From Tanypteryx hageni (taxonomy: Eukaryota > Arthropoda > Insecta > Odonata > Petaluridae): 64,000 nucleotides of DNA. Positions 11,451-63,941 of the stretch are shown in pieces (position 1 is the first letter of the stretch; the number at the start of each line of letters is the position of its first letter). The position numbers and the translations under genes are program-made. The DNA lies in contig CM054113.1 in assembly GCA_028673005.1 (NCBI GenBank), positions 171,290,837 to 171,354,836 of the forward strand, in the 5' to 3' direction. Below the pieces are notes generated by a model. The model was not told the DNA's origin. It ran no database searches and was given only the letters and a program-made list of their open reading frames with translations.

Positions 11451-13327
11451 ATGTTTAACGGAGATTATCTCAAACATAAAAGGTGTGCTGTTCCCGCCTG
11501 CGGTTTGAAGTCGATAGACGGGGTTCAGATGTATGCCTCTCCAGAGAATAGGAACAGGTAAGTTTAATTGTATTTATTCGTAAGGTACATGCGGTGAATA
11601 TTGCCAAAAAGTTTATATAACCAAGCGGCAGTAATTAGCTTGTTTATCAAAGTAAATGAGTTTATTACACATTACCAAAGAAAATAAGTTTATTTATATT
11701 GTGTCATATCGCCTTTAACCATTCCTCTGCCATTCTCGTGCTGGTGTGTTACATTGAAAGGCCATTGTAAATGTAAGTTAGTATCGCGTTTTCGTCCAGC
11801 TGTGTTCAACATTCAAGGTAACTAAGAACTTTTAATTGCAACTACGATGTAATTATAAAATATTAATTATTTTTACAGATATTTATTTTCGTATTACGCG
11901 TTTATATCAGCTAATACACTAAATGTTTGAAATAGATAAAGAGTTTTTCAAAGCATTTTGGTGATGGTCAGGCGCGTGTTGAACTACAGAAGATTGTATG
12001 CTATAGTGAAAGGCTGTTGTAAACACAAGTAAGCTTCATGTTCTCCTCTGGTTATGCTAAACATACAGGGTAACAAAACCTTTATTACAGTTGTGAAGTA
12101 ATTATAAAATATCCATTATTTTCTTTACAAATATTTATTTTATATTATTTGACATAGATATCCAATTTTAACATTTTTCACCCAATAAACAACTATTTCT
12201 GACAAAATAATTGTGGGATAACCGAGTTACCCATTTTGTAGAGAAATTATGCCTATTTCTAATGTTATATGAATATTATGTTGTTAATGTTCGTGTGTCT
12301 TCCATGCAAGTAGTGGCATGTTGTGAGAGCAATATAGCCATGCCTTGGGTTATCTTTATGAAACAAATCGGATTTTACCATTGGTATATTTTTTAAAATA
12401 TGGTCAGATAATCACTAGCTGGTGGCTGTATTAGTTTTTTCAAGGTGATATAAATTGATTTTCCTTAAGATGGCAATATTCCCCCCAATACCTTACATTG
12501 ACTTAAGTGATAATTGTTCAATAATTATGTAACTTAGGGCAAATGATAAAAGCAAACTATATTTTTTTCCAAACAGGTACCTCCAATGGGGCGGCTTTTG
12601 TTGGGAGGAAGGGGGAGAAATGCCCGCTGTGGATCAAACAAAAATCCCACAGTAACACAATTTGCAGCTGCATTGAAGACATGCCTAATTCAGGGTTTAA
12701 TTAGCAGGTATTTGAAAGGCTCAAATTGTGAAGGTGAGGACAGTGAATCTTTGCTTAACAACATGCGAGAGTTCATATGTTCACAATCTGACATTTCTGT
12801 AAATAGTAATACTTTAAGTTTAGATGAAGAATTAGATTTAGATGTAGAAGATGTTAAAAAAAACTGTTTTTCATTGGCCTATGTCACAGGTTACATAGCC
12901 AGTAAAATCCTCCGCCGTGGCAATTGCAGCAACTGTCGAGCTATGCTCATCGCTGATTCACGAGATGATTACCACCTTGCAGGTATTGCTTTCAAGGCGT
13001 ATAGCGACAGGCCTGGCCTACTGTATCCAAGTGAAAACTTCATACAGTTCGTTGGGTCTGCCGCTAATACTGCAGAGAGACTACTCTGCGAGGTGGCTCA
13101 TTTAGGGTCAGTGAAACAAAGAGTTGTTGCAACCATAAAGAGGGATAACAGCCATGATTGGCTCAAGGATGGTTGTTCAGAACACCGCATGTGTTTCTGA
13201 CGCCTTCTTAAATTTAGTATGTAAGATTAGTTTTAAGTGGTGGGCGAAGAAAATTAATAGGGGCACATCTCTAAGATATGATAAGGTGGCGTGGAAGCAG
13301 AAACTGAAGATACTGTCCCACAAATAG
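11451..13327 (+). pseudogene. THAP / P-element transposase-like remnant, internally deleted
   Basis: The first segment (11451-11557) encodes MFNGDYLKHKRCAVPACG, with the CxxxxC start of a THAP zinc finger, and ends at a consensus donor (aacag|gtaagt). An acceptor at 12576 (aaacag|G) leads to a block matching the C-terminal part of P-element/THAP9-like transposases: RGRNARCGSNKNPTVTQF (about 12613-12670), AYVTGYIASKIL, a C..C pair, then FVGSAANTAERLL. Near 13185 a frame change is needed to continue as VSDAFLNLVCKISFKWWAKK, ending at the stop at 13325-13327. The catalytic RNase H-like core is missing, and the spliced join does not keep one frame. It could be an internally deleted transposon or the ruin of a domesticated THAP gene. 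Confidence 0.65.
11735..12150. repeat. Imperfect tandem duplication inside the P-like remnant, about 240-bp period
   Basis: Copy 1 (about 11735-11905) and copy 2 (about 11970-12150) share the order gtgaaaggcNNttgtaaa, taagNt, aNcattcaRggtaac, a cttttattgca-like block, gaNgtaattataaaata, attattt, ttacaRatatttatttt. The duplication fills the gap between the THAP segment and the C-terminal block. Confidence 0.6.
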
Positions 13328-13431
13328 GAGTGCCATATATCCACAGAGCATCCCACCTTTGTATATTTATGTAAATATTTGTCTCTCCGCATATGAAGTT
13401 TATTACTGGAATCACTTTACGCTCCTTTTTA

Positions 13432-13632
13432 TTTTCTTAATTGTTGGAGCTTCAGGGCTATATCCAATAACAGAAGGCAACAGTTTGTGTTTATTTCTGT
13501 TTTTTGTAAAGTCTTTAAAATTTTCTCGCAGTTCCTTAAAATATTTATTATCATTTAACCTATTTGGAATTATTAGAAGTATTACAGGTATGGTGAAAGT
13601 CATGTGGTGGCCACATCAGATTTTTTTTACAA
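13432..13632 (+). repeat. Dispersed repeat family X, copy 1
   Basis: Contains ttcttaattgttggagc, a tatatccaataNcagaagg block, gtttatttctgttNtttgta, ttctcgcagttccttaa and gaaagtcatgtgNtggcc, then ccacatcag. Two further copies in the same orientation and order lie at 31675-31866 and 49200-49405. No coding capacity is evident, so this is probably the 3' part of a non-autonomous element. Confidence 0.75.
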
Positions 13633-13766
13633 TGATTTGCCTCTTCATACATATATTTATGACATGTCTTGTCACTATCATCTACTGATGATGAGAGCTT
13701 CATTCTTGAAATGTACATTTAGAATTAGAATACTAGCCTCATTTTAAAAAATTTTTCAAGATGTGT

Positions 13767-14042
13767 GGTTGAGTTTGAGTGTATGCGTTTCTGAATTTAG
13801 TCTGTTTGGTCCCTGCTGTTGTCGTGAGATGCATAAACCATCAGACATTTGTTTGAGATATCAAGTCCCTGGCATGAGACAATTTTTCCATAAACTTGAT
13901 ATATGTTGCCTTTGAGTATGAGAGCATGTGTTTGAATTTAGTCTGTTTTGGTCACTGTCATTGTCATGAGATGCATAAACCAGATGTTTTTGTGATATCA
14001 AGTCCCTGGCGTGAAAAATTTTGTCTCTCAACTTGATATATT
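13767..14042. repeat. Imperfect tandem duplication, about 140-bp period
   Basis: Both copies contain tgaatttagtctgttt, ggtc, a gtcNtgagatgcataaacca block, atatcaagtccctggc and cttgatatatNtt. Copy 1 is about 13767-13905 and copy 2 about 13914-14042. It is intergenic, between the P-like remnant and KCTD9. Confidence 0.75.
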
Positions 14043-15536
14043 TTAATTTTATACCTCAAAAAAATTTTTGAGGTTCATACGGTTTAAGAGTTTGTTTTAA
14101 ATTCTCAATTTTTCACCGTAGTCTCCTTTCATGTAACAGCGTGACTTGTTTGTCCATACATGAATGTTTCATTTCCTTTGCTAAGTGTACCTAATACATG
14201 TTGTTTCTATTAATACCTGTTTGTATGACCTTTACTGTTATTCATGTGCAATTTGTTAGTGTATTTCATCAGGAACAGATTGAAACAGGTGCCAGCAATG
14301 TAGTAGCATCGGGACTGATTTATAGAGGTCTCCAAATTTCAGATTATTTAAAGTTTATCCTTGAATTTTGTCAAAAAAGGACTCCTATTTTTCCTGGCAT
14401 ACAATGGTATATATTTTATACCAGATATCTTGCCATCACATTTGGACATTTCTATTATTTTTTTATGTAAAGGTTGTTTAAAATTAGTGTATTTCTTAAT
14501 CTTTTTTATACTGCATTTGTTATATTTGCTGTCACATGTATATTATATTCTATTATATGCTTTGTCTATCACAACCCTCATTGTACTCAGTGTGTACAAC
14601 ATATGCTAATAAATTCATTTTAATAATTCAATTCTGTATTCTTTTTATACCTTCTGTTAACTATTTTGTTTGCATTATTTAATCTAATTTTTATTCTAAA
14701 TTATTTATTCTGTGTATGTATAATACTCGAGTAGTCCAACAATAGTCATTGCAATGGCATCATTCTCGTAATGAGTGATAAAAACGCCAGTATTTACGCG
14801 AACTTTGAAGAAATACGATCGATAAGCAAAATTCGAAGATAAAATTGGATTGTCATTCAAGAAAGTCGAAAGTATCGCGAGGGGGTGGGGAAGATTATTC
14901 ACGTGACGTCTCGACGTAGTCCCACTTTTCGCCATTGGCAGAGTGGAGCGCTCTGAAAGGAAAACTTCGGCTTAGATTTTTAGCATTGAGTTACCGGTCT
15001 TTTCGTTTGGGGACTGGTCTTTGACTGTTATGGGAACAAAACAATCGAATAGTAACATCCGGTGGCAATGTTCCATACTCTTGATTTTCTCGTCATAAGC
15101 ATTTTAATAAGGTTTTATTAAATTTAAAATTAATTATAATTGCCTATTAACTACTTGTACATGAATTCTCTATTTTTTTATTTTCATAAATACAATTTTT
15201 ACGATTAGTATTTCGCGATGCTTTTGTCTTAATATTTAATTTTTGTGCATTTAAGCAGTAATATAGACAGAATTAATCTATTGGAAGAAGTATTGATGAC
15301 ATTTACAGTTTTTTCATTAAGTGAGAATTTTAAATCCAAAACAGAAGTTATTTTAAGAAAATATATTGTTTCATTCGATGATATATACGCTGGATACAGT
15401 GCCATCTCAAGTATAACAATGTTCGTTTAAAAACAAAATTACTTTGGAGCTTTGGACTCAAAAGCTTTGGATATTTAATTATTAAGGAATTTATATCTTA
15501 AATTTTCGGCATATTTTGCTTCTCTTGTCTTAGAGC
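14043..15536. promoter_or_regulatory. Intergenic region upstream of KCTD9, likely containing its promoter
   Basis: The 14875-15010 part is noticeably richer in CpG than the flanks. It contains cgtgacgtctcgacg (a CRE-like TGACGTC) and gccattggc, an inverted CCAAT box. The KCTD9 start codon is at 15537. I place the promoter here by composition and position only. The 14043-14870 and 15010-15536 parts show nothing else. Confidence 0.4.
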
Positions 15537-54673
<39,137 letters not shown>

Positions 54674-55705
54674 ATGCTGTACGTCATTACTTATAGGCTA
54701 GTTCTAATGGCCTACCACAAGCCCAAATGCATTTTTTACAATGCAATTACTGTTTATGTTTTTATATTTGGCTCAAATTTGTCTTCCTGTAAGTCTAATG
54801 GTTTAATTTATTGCATTATTAAAGCTATTATTATGTCCTAATCAATATATTTTATGACAAAAGAAAGCTGTATCGTATAGCAATATATATTTTCCAGAGT
54901 ATTGTGGATAAGTTGATGTTCAAAATGGGTTGTCTGTAATTGATGGTATAGGAAATATTTTCTTATAAAGGAACTTGTTAATTGCACAATTTTTGTTATG
55001 ATTTCTTTAAATGCTAAGTAATGTTGTAAATATTTTGTGTATATTTTTGAGCATTTGTGATAAATAGAAGAGTATCGAGTTCCAAATCTGATGTTTATAT
55101 AGCATGGGATAGTAAAGGTATATCTGGGCAAGACTTCACATGTGGAACAATAGTCATTCAATATTGGCAGATAAATGATATGGTCTCTTCTATAGTCTCC
55201 TACAAAGAATGAAAAATTTTGAATGTCAAAATGATTTGTTAATTTTATAAGCTTCTCATAATGTATTCCATTTTTACTGTAAGTGAAAATTCATGTTGCT
55301 GCATAACTCTTTTTCATTTGTGCTATCTCATCCTGTATCAGTGGACTTACTTAAAAGTGAAATTATTTGTTTGTATGTTAATTTTCCAGTAGAAAATGAT
55401 AAATATTGATATTTAGTTTTTATACTTGATGGCTGCTTTTTTATAAATATTTAAAATGTGTAATTTTTTCTACTGTTAATGTTTCAACCATTCTTTCACA
55501 ACATATATGCTTAAGTTTCTGCATTGTTGGAGCATTATGTTTTATTAATATAACTTAATAAGCTACCTAGATTTATTTTGCTGTATACCAAACTCTTCTG
55601 TGAAAAGGTTGAAATGAATTTGTGTGTAACATTTGTTTCATTTTCTAATCTAATTATTATATATTTGTTCACATACACATAAGAAGATTTAAATAATACA
55701 TGAAT
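54674..55705. other. KCTD9 3' untranslated region and downstream
   Basis: Begins after the KCTD9 stop. An ATTAAA at about 54820 is a possible polyadenylation signal. The rest is AT-rich with no recognised gene. Confidence 0.4.
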
Positions 55706-56538
55706 TACTGTATTTACCCGAATCCAAGACAAGGTTTTTTCCAAATTTCAGCTTGCGAAAATCCGGAGTTGTCTTAAATTGATCATTCATCAATTCGGCA
55801 TGCTTCAATCCGTGGTGCGTTAATTCATCATGCATCAATACATTGCATGACAATACATTGCTAGACAAATCTGTCGCATGACAATTTTGTTGCGAGACAA
55901 ATTGGAAGGTGAGACACCATGACTGGTGTACAGCAGGGGGATACACTTTTGGTTGGGTGTCACCCCTTGCCATACACCATCCAATGTGTCTCGCATATTT
56001 CTGGTATTATTGAAATGTAAAGAAAAATTATTTTGTGGAAAAGTGTCTTCCACTGCCGTTCACCAGCCATGGTGTATTGTGACGAATTTGTTGAGAGGTG
56101 AATTGATGCACAATGAGTTTGTCATGCGACGAATTGATGTGCAATGGGCTGACTGCAGCGAATTTACACTTGATGAAATGACCATGACGAGTTGTCATAG
56201 ATCTGTAGGAAGTATGATTACACATTTAATTGATGTTTTTAAAACAAATGAAATACGTGATAAAATAATTCTATCTACTGAAAATTTTCATTGCAAACTT
56301 ACAATCCGGAATTCAATTAATGAAGTGTTAATTTTAAAAATTCTTTTTTATTCAAACATAAATTTGAAACAAACCATTTAAATTAATCAATGAACTAGTA
56401 TACCTAAACTGAATACGAGTGTTCGAAATCTACACCAAATAAATTCAGTGAAAAATTAGGTCAAAATCTGTTTTCTGTTTTGACAGTCTGCTAAAACTGA
56501 TAGATTCGAGATCGTCTTGGATTGGGGTAAATATGGTA
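55706..56538. mobile_element. MITE with TACTGTATTTACCCGAATCC-type ends
   Basis: Left end tactgtatttacccgaatcc, then aagacaaggttt. Right end on the minus strand taccatatttaccccaatcc, then aagacgatctcg. About 830 bp with no transposase. Internally, two poorly matched inverted halves share aattcNtcNcatgacaa, acaccatgNctggtg and catgcatcaat-type blocks. Confidence 0.72.
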
Positions 56539-57338
56539 AATAATATCTCAGGATTTCAAACAAATTTAAATATATTATTGAATTTTTGCAGAAAAATCTG
56601 ATAATTGAGGAATGTTTAATTTCTCACTGTCAACAGGTTTTCATAAAAAAATTCAGCTTGATTTGTAAAAACTTGGGAAATTCATCATTTTATAAATTAA
56701 AATCCTTTTCATTAGGAAGTTTTCCTAGAAGTATAAGTTAAGCAAGCTTTAAGATTATTTTTGATGATGTAACATGCCATGTTAAATTGTTACATGTAGT
56801 CATTGCATTTTTGGTTAAGTGTGAAGATATTTGTTTTATGAACCATAATTTTGAAGTTAAACTAAATGATATATTTATAATTGCCTTTGAATGACATTCA
56901 TTACTAATTAAACCATTTGAATAGGATAATAATCTGGTCCATTTCTGTTTTAGTTGTATATTATCATGCCTATATGTCATATGTATTATGCCTTACAATG
57001 CCCAAGATCATGCTATTTACCATCTTTTCATTGATAACTTCTAACTTGTATTTCTTACTTTCTCACTCACCATACTACATGCTTTTCCTTACTGTTGCCC
57101 ATTCTAAATCTGATATAGCTGCCCCTTATTAAGAACTATACTTAATTCCATATCTAATTCTTATATTCTCTGCTATGCTTCTTTGTTCTTATGATATTTG
57201 ACACCTTTGTCTTCTAATCTATCCTGCTGCTGTATAACTCCATTATTATATATTCTCATGCATTCATTCTTTGTTTTAAGGTTTCTTAATTCTTAAAATG
57301 TCTTTTGTATCAAAAAGAATATTAAATATAAGCACATG
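56539..57338. other. Intergenic, no feature seen
   Basis: AT-rich sequence without coding homology or transposon ends. Confidence 0.4.
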
Positions 57339-57935
57339 CTGGTTTCCCTTTCTTTATGCAGGAGTTGTGTTCCAGGAAAGCGATGCATAAAGCAAATTCC
57401 CATAACAGAACCCATATTTACATGTAAAAAATAGGGATACATTCCAGAAGCAATTCTAACTCCCCTCTAAGACGCCCTTCTTTTGCTCCATAACGACTTC
57501 TTATGCACTAAATACAAACAAAACAATTAACACTAAATTATACTTGCCAATAAAATGAAGCAGACAAGCACAAGTGGTGACTTTTGTGAGTGACATAATA
57601 GTGGAGGTTAAAAGTGCTGGAGGGTTGTCTTGGCAAGTTCCATGGGCAAGGAGACAAAACTTCTCAAGTGTGTTCAAACAGTATGACATTAAATCTCCAC
57701 TCTACAATATCCACTCCACTCATCTCTTTTACTGTACTGTACTAATACACACAGCATGAGAGACTGGATGGTCGCCTTGTGGTGTAGTGGAGAACTTTAT
57801 TTTATTTGTATTGTACTGACTGCGTATCTGCATATGAGCGAATCAAAGCTGCATAAAAAGATTCCGGTAGCAATGAGTTTGCCAGACAATAGCGAATTCA
57901 CATAAAGTGAACCCACATAAAGAAAGGGAAACCTG
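57339..57935. mobile_element. Tigger-like MITE
   Basis: Left end ctggtttccctttctttatg. Right end on the minus strand caggtttccctttctttatg. About 600 bp, no transposase. The block gcaggagttgtgttccagg just inside the left end is typical of Tigger subterminal sequence. Confidence 0.72.
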
Positions 57936-59883
57936 TAATGCTGGCAAGATTTGAACCTATTCGAATATTCATTATACTCTGATTATGTTAAGCATTAACT
58001 GAAATATTTTCCAAAGTCATAGCTGTAAGCCAAAGATAACCATTACTTCATAATTATTCGTATGTTCTGTAAAAATTGTAGTTAAATATTCTAGCACCAT
58101 ATGTTTATATATATTGTTGGTTCATTGTATAATATGTTGGTTATAAATAAGTTGTGTAAATTTTGGGAGGTACTGAAATGCTAGTTGTTAAGATGGCCCC
58201 CTCTCATTTACTTTGGAAATGTACAGTTGAGCATGCAAATTTATGAAATGTTTTTCTTTTGTTATTTTTATTTATTTCAACCTGTATTTTTCTTTTTATT
58301 AATTCAAACTCACAAAAATTATCAGTGATTTCATAAGAAATAGATGCTCCAAAAAATTTCACAAATATTTCCAGAGAAGATATTCATCTGAAAAATTGTT
58401 TCTGTTGGTAAACTTATTTTAAGAGATTGTCAATTTAATTAAATTTTATTTCCGTGTTGAGATTGTGATAGCAGATACTTATCTGCCAGTTTTCTTAAGT
58501 TATTTCAGGAAAAGGTGACAAATTAAAATGATTCATAGGTGTATCATTCGCCATGTAATATTTTTAGGGATTTTTTTTTTCTAGACAGCACCAAATGACC
58601 ATGTTTGATAGTTTTAGATGAAGGCTTGTATGTACACCTAATGTGAATGTTTATAAATCTGCAGTGTTCAATATAAATATTATCAAGTAAGTTGTTTCTG
58701 AAAATTTGAAATCATTGTAAATTATCTGAAGTGTTGAATGCAATTGACATAAAAATTATTTTTGGTCATGTTGACTTTCAGATAATGGGAAATATATAAG
58801 ATATGTATTTCAATTAAGTTTTTCTTTATACCTTGACAGATATTTAAACTATATGTTGTTTATTGTGCTAAACAATGTAGCTAAATAAGTAATTATATTT
58901 TAAAGGTGTCTTGAAACTGTAATAAGGCTAAAAACTTGTTAACAAAACCAATTTAGAATACCTGAAGCTGAAGGGAAATAATTCCACCAAGTATGCACAA
59001 ATAAACCCTTTGATGCTAAAATATATCTGAAAATTGCAGTTTTAAAAATGTCTAATATGTTGCATTATTTTGATAATTAGAAATATCAACTTTTGACATT
59101 ATGTAACGAAATCACTGTGGTTTATTTTTAAAAAACTTTTGGAGCCAAGGAAGTTTGAATTTTTCCATTTAATGAGTTTTCTTAATTATTGTCCTCTTTT
59201 CAACTTAAATATTGAAAAAATAACTCGTTAGGAAGCTTTGACACAAGAAGGCTGAGGTGAAAACAAATATTTGGTGTGAATTCTAAGTCCATATTGAAAC
59301 TAACCATCATTTATATGCTAAGAGTATGAAGATTAGAGTAGAAGTTTTTATAAAATTAATAGATGAGGTCAAATTTTTGTTTTTATTAGAACTTTTTAAA
59401 GTTATCTTGTTGTTGAAGACTTATTCAGGCTTTTGCTTGGGAATAAAATTTTTTGAAAAAATAGGTAAAGCATATCTTTTGGGTTGAAAAAATAACATGA
59501 TTGAATTAGTACCAGAAATAATAGTCTTTTTACAAAATAAAAGTGATATTTGCTGAGGTTGGGACATTTTTTACCTATGTTCCTTCTCACATAAATAATG
59601 TTAAATTGCTCCATTAAATTCTACAACTTGAACTCAAGTTATGATTTTAATAAGAGTATCTTATTATGAATGAATTTTTAAAAATTCCTGTTCTTAAACA
59701 AAGGATTTAAAAATTCAAACAAAGCAATCAACTAGGAAAAATAGATTTATCGTTTGTATTTGCTCATGATAGACACTTGTGGGTACAGAATGCTTTTTTT
59801 ATTTTTCTCTATCTGGGATGGCAGCTATTAATTCTATCATGATGGTGATGATATTTAATTGGTGGGATATCATGCTGCATATT
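57936..59883. other. Intergenic or 3' untranslated sequence, no feature seen
   Basis: AT-rich. It may include the 3' untranslated region of the convergent minus-strand gene ending at 59884. No coding homology recognised. Confidence 0.4.
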
Positions 59884-62800
59884 TTACTTCATGCATGGCA
59901 AATCAACTAAGTTTACTTTTTCCTCTTCCTTTGATTTAGTTGGAATTTCCTCCTTTTCAAATTCTTCCAGTGCTTTCTCTATAGCCTCGACATTTTCTGC
60001 TTGGTTCTCAATTCGCCAGCGTTTACCAAGACGCAGTTGAGGTTGTGGGGAGGCTGGACGTTCAACTAGTACCTCAGCTAGTGGCTGATTGCGCAGAATG
60101 AAAGGTAAGTTCATTGCAGCAATGAGTTGAAAGGGTGGCATAGGTGGAGGTAGAGGAGGTGGGACGAGATCCCTCTCATTTTCCTGATTATCTGGCCCTG
60201 TAAGGAGAACATTCATATATTTAGGCTGGTTATTCTGCTAGTAACAGGCAACACTAGCTTAATGTAGTTTTGCTCAGTGCTGTATTGTTATAATGCTCCC
60301 AGCCTTGGAGCATTGATGCTGTGCACTCCACTCTATGTGATAGTTTCTTATTGCCATCTAGAAGTACCCAGCATTTTTAAGGCTGTTCAAAACTTAAAGA
60401 CAGCCAACAGTTGAAGTAGCCAAAATTTTAAACTTAGTGAACCTATAGTTTTATGTTTGAAATCAAATGATGGGCCTGCTGCCTGTACTAATGACTGGCA
60501 CATGAATGTACTTTTCTCTAAGGCTGAGGTGAACTAGACAAATCAAAGACAAAGCAAATGTTTTATGATTAATACTGATTGCCTACCCCCATTTATGGTC
60601 ATGGTATATCATCTTTGGGGCTCATATTTTAAAATTTTATTTTAACATATTAAATGATTGTTTAGCATTTATGTATTTTGTTATGGTAACAGTTTACATA
60701 AGTTTAGAGTTCCAAAAAAGTAATTTAACAACAGTAGAGGGTTTAATAATGAATTAAACCTATTTACATAAATTCTGATGGGAGAGTAGGATCCATTTAG
60801 TACTGTTTTCTTAACACTCGGTTTTCTTGGAACAATTAAGAGGGCTAAGCAAGGGTTTCCTGTTCCCATTTGGAGTTTCTCTTTAATAGGGTGACCATAT
60901 TCCAAAAAGATGAAAACTGGATATTTCCCATCATAATTAAAAAACGACAAATTTTTGTGCGATTTTTATTAAAAGTGGTTTTTATCACTTTAGTAAATGC
61001 TCCATTTTAAAGAGCTTGAACAACTCTATAGATATGAAAATTATGTATATCTGGTTATCTATATAAAATTGAAAGGAACAATACTTCATGTGTTTGTATA
61101 AGCTCATCAGAGGCATTCTTTATGAATTTTGTAATCATGTCAAGAACAATTGAATACCTTTTTAATGCCAAAAAGTTATTTTTTCAAAGGAAAAATAATT
61201 CGCCATTATGTTGACCCTTGTTGCATTTTTCACAAAAAAAAACAATCTGATGGGAATGGAATTTAGCCTGGATTTTTTTATAATCTTTATGGCTCTCAAT
61301 TTTAATACAATAATAAACTAGGCATGACATGTCGGTGATAATTGTTGCAGAATATTTTTATTTAATATATTCTACAGGTAAATATTATTATGAAGTGCTT
61401 ACAATATGTATCAAATAATGGCAGTCTTTATTTTTTCTCATTTTAATTTTATTGAGAAGTTGAGCAGTAAGTTTAAAGAAAGTAGTATATACAACTACAG
61501 AGACCAAAGCTCATTCAGAGCAAACAATGAAAAGATATGGAGATCGCAAAACCTAATGCTGGCAAGTAAATTTGTTTTCTGCTCAATGGAGTTGTAACCA
61601 TGGCCTTATTCTAACTTGCCTAGACTGAAAAGTGATGAATTACAATTTAGTAAGGTCATTATTTCCGAGAATCGTACATGTATAATAGTAATTTTAGCTG
61701 TACTATCAGAAAATCTGAATTTTTATTGCAATAGGTTTTAAATGGGACAAAATGGCTTTTTTGTCCAAAACAACGGGATGGTCTGGAAAAGGCCCTAAAA
61801 CGGTACTGTCCCAGTGAAAACAGGACGTATGGTCACCCTACTCCAACAAATTCAGTTGCTGTTCATGTTTTCTATGAAATTGTTTTGTGTGGTGATATTT
61901 TAGTCAATTATCATGGAGAATTAATACACATGTTCATCTATGTTGCTAGAATATTAAATAACAGTTTGATTTTTTAGTAACTGAATAACACGGTGTTCCA
62001 ATACTCCTTCCTAATTTTACTTTAAATATAAAATAAGTATTGGATATGAAAGGAACATAATAGAAGAAGAAACACCCATTCATAGTTGCTGGGTTTGAGA
62101 TGTATTTAACATTTTAGAACACCCTGCATAATATACAAACATATTCAATGGACATATATCTTTAGTCATTATGAGTTTTATATTAAATAATTAACAAGAG
62201 TTTAGTTACTATTTTTCACTTTTTCAGTTCAATTTCATTAGTAAAATGTGGAAGTATTTATTCATCCCTATACATATATTTTTATTATAATATAAGATTT
62301 CATAGATTGTTTTTATCTTGTCATTTTTATTCTTTCTTTAAATGCCTAAATAAAGTGAGTTAATATATATTAATTAATCTTTTGGATACTAAAACAGAAA
62401 ATCCTTAGGCTAATGCATTCTACAAATCCAATTAAGAGAATTTAATGGCTTGCTAGCATAGGAATATTTTAACCTACACCTAGGCCATAAATCAAATTTT
62501 TATGCATTGGCTGCAAATAAGGCCATTCTGTGAGATGACTTGTAGAAGCAACTGTCTCTGGCAGCATCATAGCAGTTTTAGAACTTATGCTGCTGATTTA
62601 CATCTGTGTTATGAACTGGGATGGCATTCCACACAGTGCACCTGACTGTCAATAAGTACATTCAAGTAACCATAACCAAATATATTATTCACTCAAAATG
62701 ACTATGAAAAAGAAAACTATTATAATTCAGTTATGGGGTTCATATTACATCATTGTTCTTGTAGATTTATTATCTTACAAAATTTTATTTTTGAATGCAA

Positions 62801-63941
62801 TCACTTCTAGTTTAAAAGCTTCTCTAATTGAACTATGGCACTTGAATGAAAAATGGTAAAGGACTAAAAAATAACATGAAATTTAGAAAAATTTGGTTTT
62901 ACTAATAGGTGTGCTGTTTCCCTTAATCTAGATTTTAAAAAAATACATCAAGCATAATGTTCTTCAGTGAGAACTCGCTATATTTTTTATAGAAAATCTT
63001 AAATAATGTCCCTAATGTTGACAATGATTCACATGACAACCCATTATTCAGACTATTATATTAGATTTTAAATTAGTAAATGGATTTTTTGGTGACTTGA
63101 AGATATTTTATAAATGAAATTTGGCATTTAATACATTATTAATCCATTATAAATTACTGTATATGTGAAACATTGTATTTTACACATCTAAAGTTTTAGA
63201 TAAATTTAATTATTTGCCTTAAAAAAACTTGAAATTTTAAAATGAAGTTATTTTGGTATATCGTTTGTACTTGTTACCTAATAGTTAATAACACTTAAAT
63301 TTTGAATTTAATTAAACAAGGAGCGGAAATAGTAATTTTAAATAAATAAATAGTTAATTTCTTAATTTATCTAGCTATATCATATTTTTTTTAGCAATTG
63401 CTGCATTGCTATGTTGTCAAACAAAATGTGGCATTCCAGTTTGAAATTATTCCATGCGATCATATTAATGAACACCCAGACTTGCAAAAGTTAACATATT
63501 CGGAAAAGAAAATGATCTTGACGCTTTTAGCTTTATAATTTCAAAAACGAAAAACATATAAAAATTACAAGCATTGAGTTAACTTGTGCGTGAAAAATAT
63601 TTTTACAAAAATAGATCAAGTTCTGCAATTACTTTAGCTCCGTATGTTTGATAGTTGTACCACTGCCATATGCTGCACTTCCAAAGGGGTTACATGAAAG
63701 TAAGTTTCTTCCGCGAAAGAAATGAAAGATACGCTCGCTATCTATACATGTTTTCGTTGTATCAGTTAATGCCTTTGTTATAGGCTATAGTGCTTGCGTT
63801 AAGTTACTTACCTTGATTCTGGTTCTGATTTTGGTTTTGGACCTCCATCACCGGAAGATTTTCATCGTCCCCAACAAACCAGCTGAGCATTAAAATACGA
63901 ATCTGAGCGTAGATATCATAAATAATTTGTTGCAGTGGCAT
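59884..63941 (-). CDS. Unrecognised two-exon gene, 147-residue Pro-rich and acidic protein
   Basis: Exon 1 is 63941-63812 (ATG, ending caag|gtaagt) and exon 2 is 60197-59884 (ttacag|GG..., ending in a stop). The join keeps frame and gives 147 residues. In order it has a hydrophobic start (IIYDIYAQIRILMLSWFVG), a Gln/Asn run (QNQNQNQNQ), a Pro-rich stretch (VPPPLPPPMPP), LPFILRNQPLAEVLVERPA, a basic LRLGKRWR, then a probable short coiled coil (NVEAIEKALEEFEKEE) and a charged tail. Splice sites, codon-like composition and frame continuity argue it is real. I do not recognise the family. The N-terminal hydrophobic segment could be a membrane anchor or a helix. The 3.6-kb intron carries a MITE. 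Confidence 0.68.
60888..61839. mobile_element. MITE with AGGGTGACCATA ends
   Basis: Left end agggtgaccatattcc. Right end on the minus strand agggtgaccatacgtcc. About 950 bp with no transposase. Next to the right end, tgtcccagtgaaaacagga parallels aaaaagatgaaaactggat at the left. Lies in the intron of the 147-residue gene. Confidence 0.7.
61840..63811. other. Intron of the minus-strand gene, no further feature
   Basis: AT-rich sequence without coding homology, RNA genes or clear transposon ends. Confidence 0.4.
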
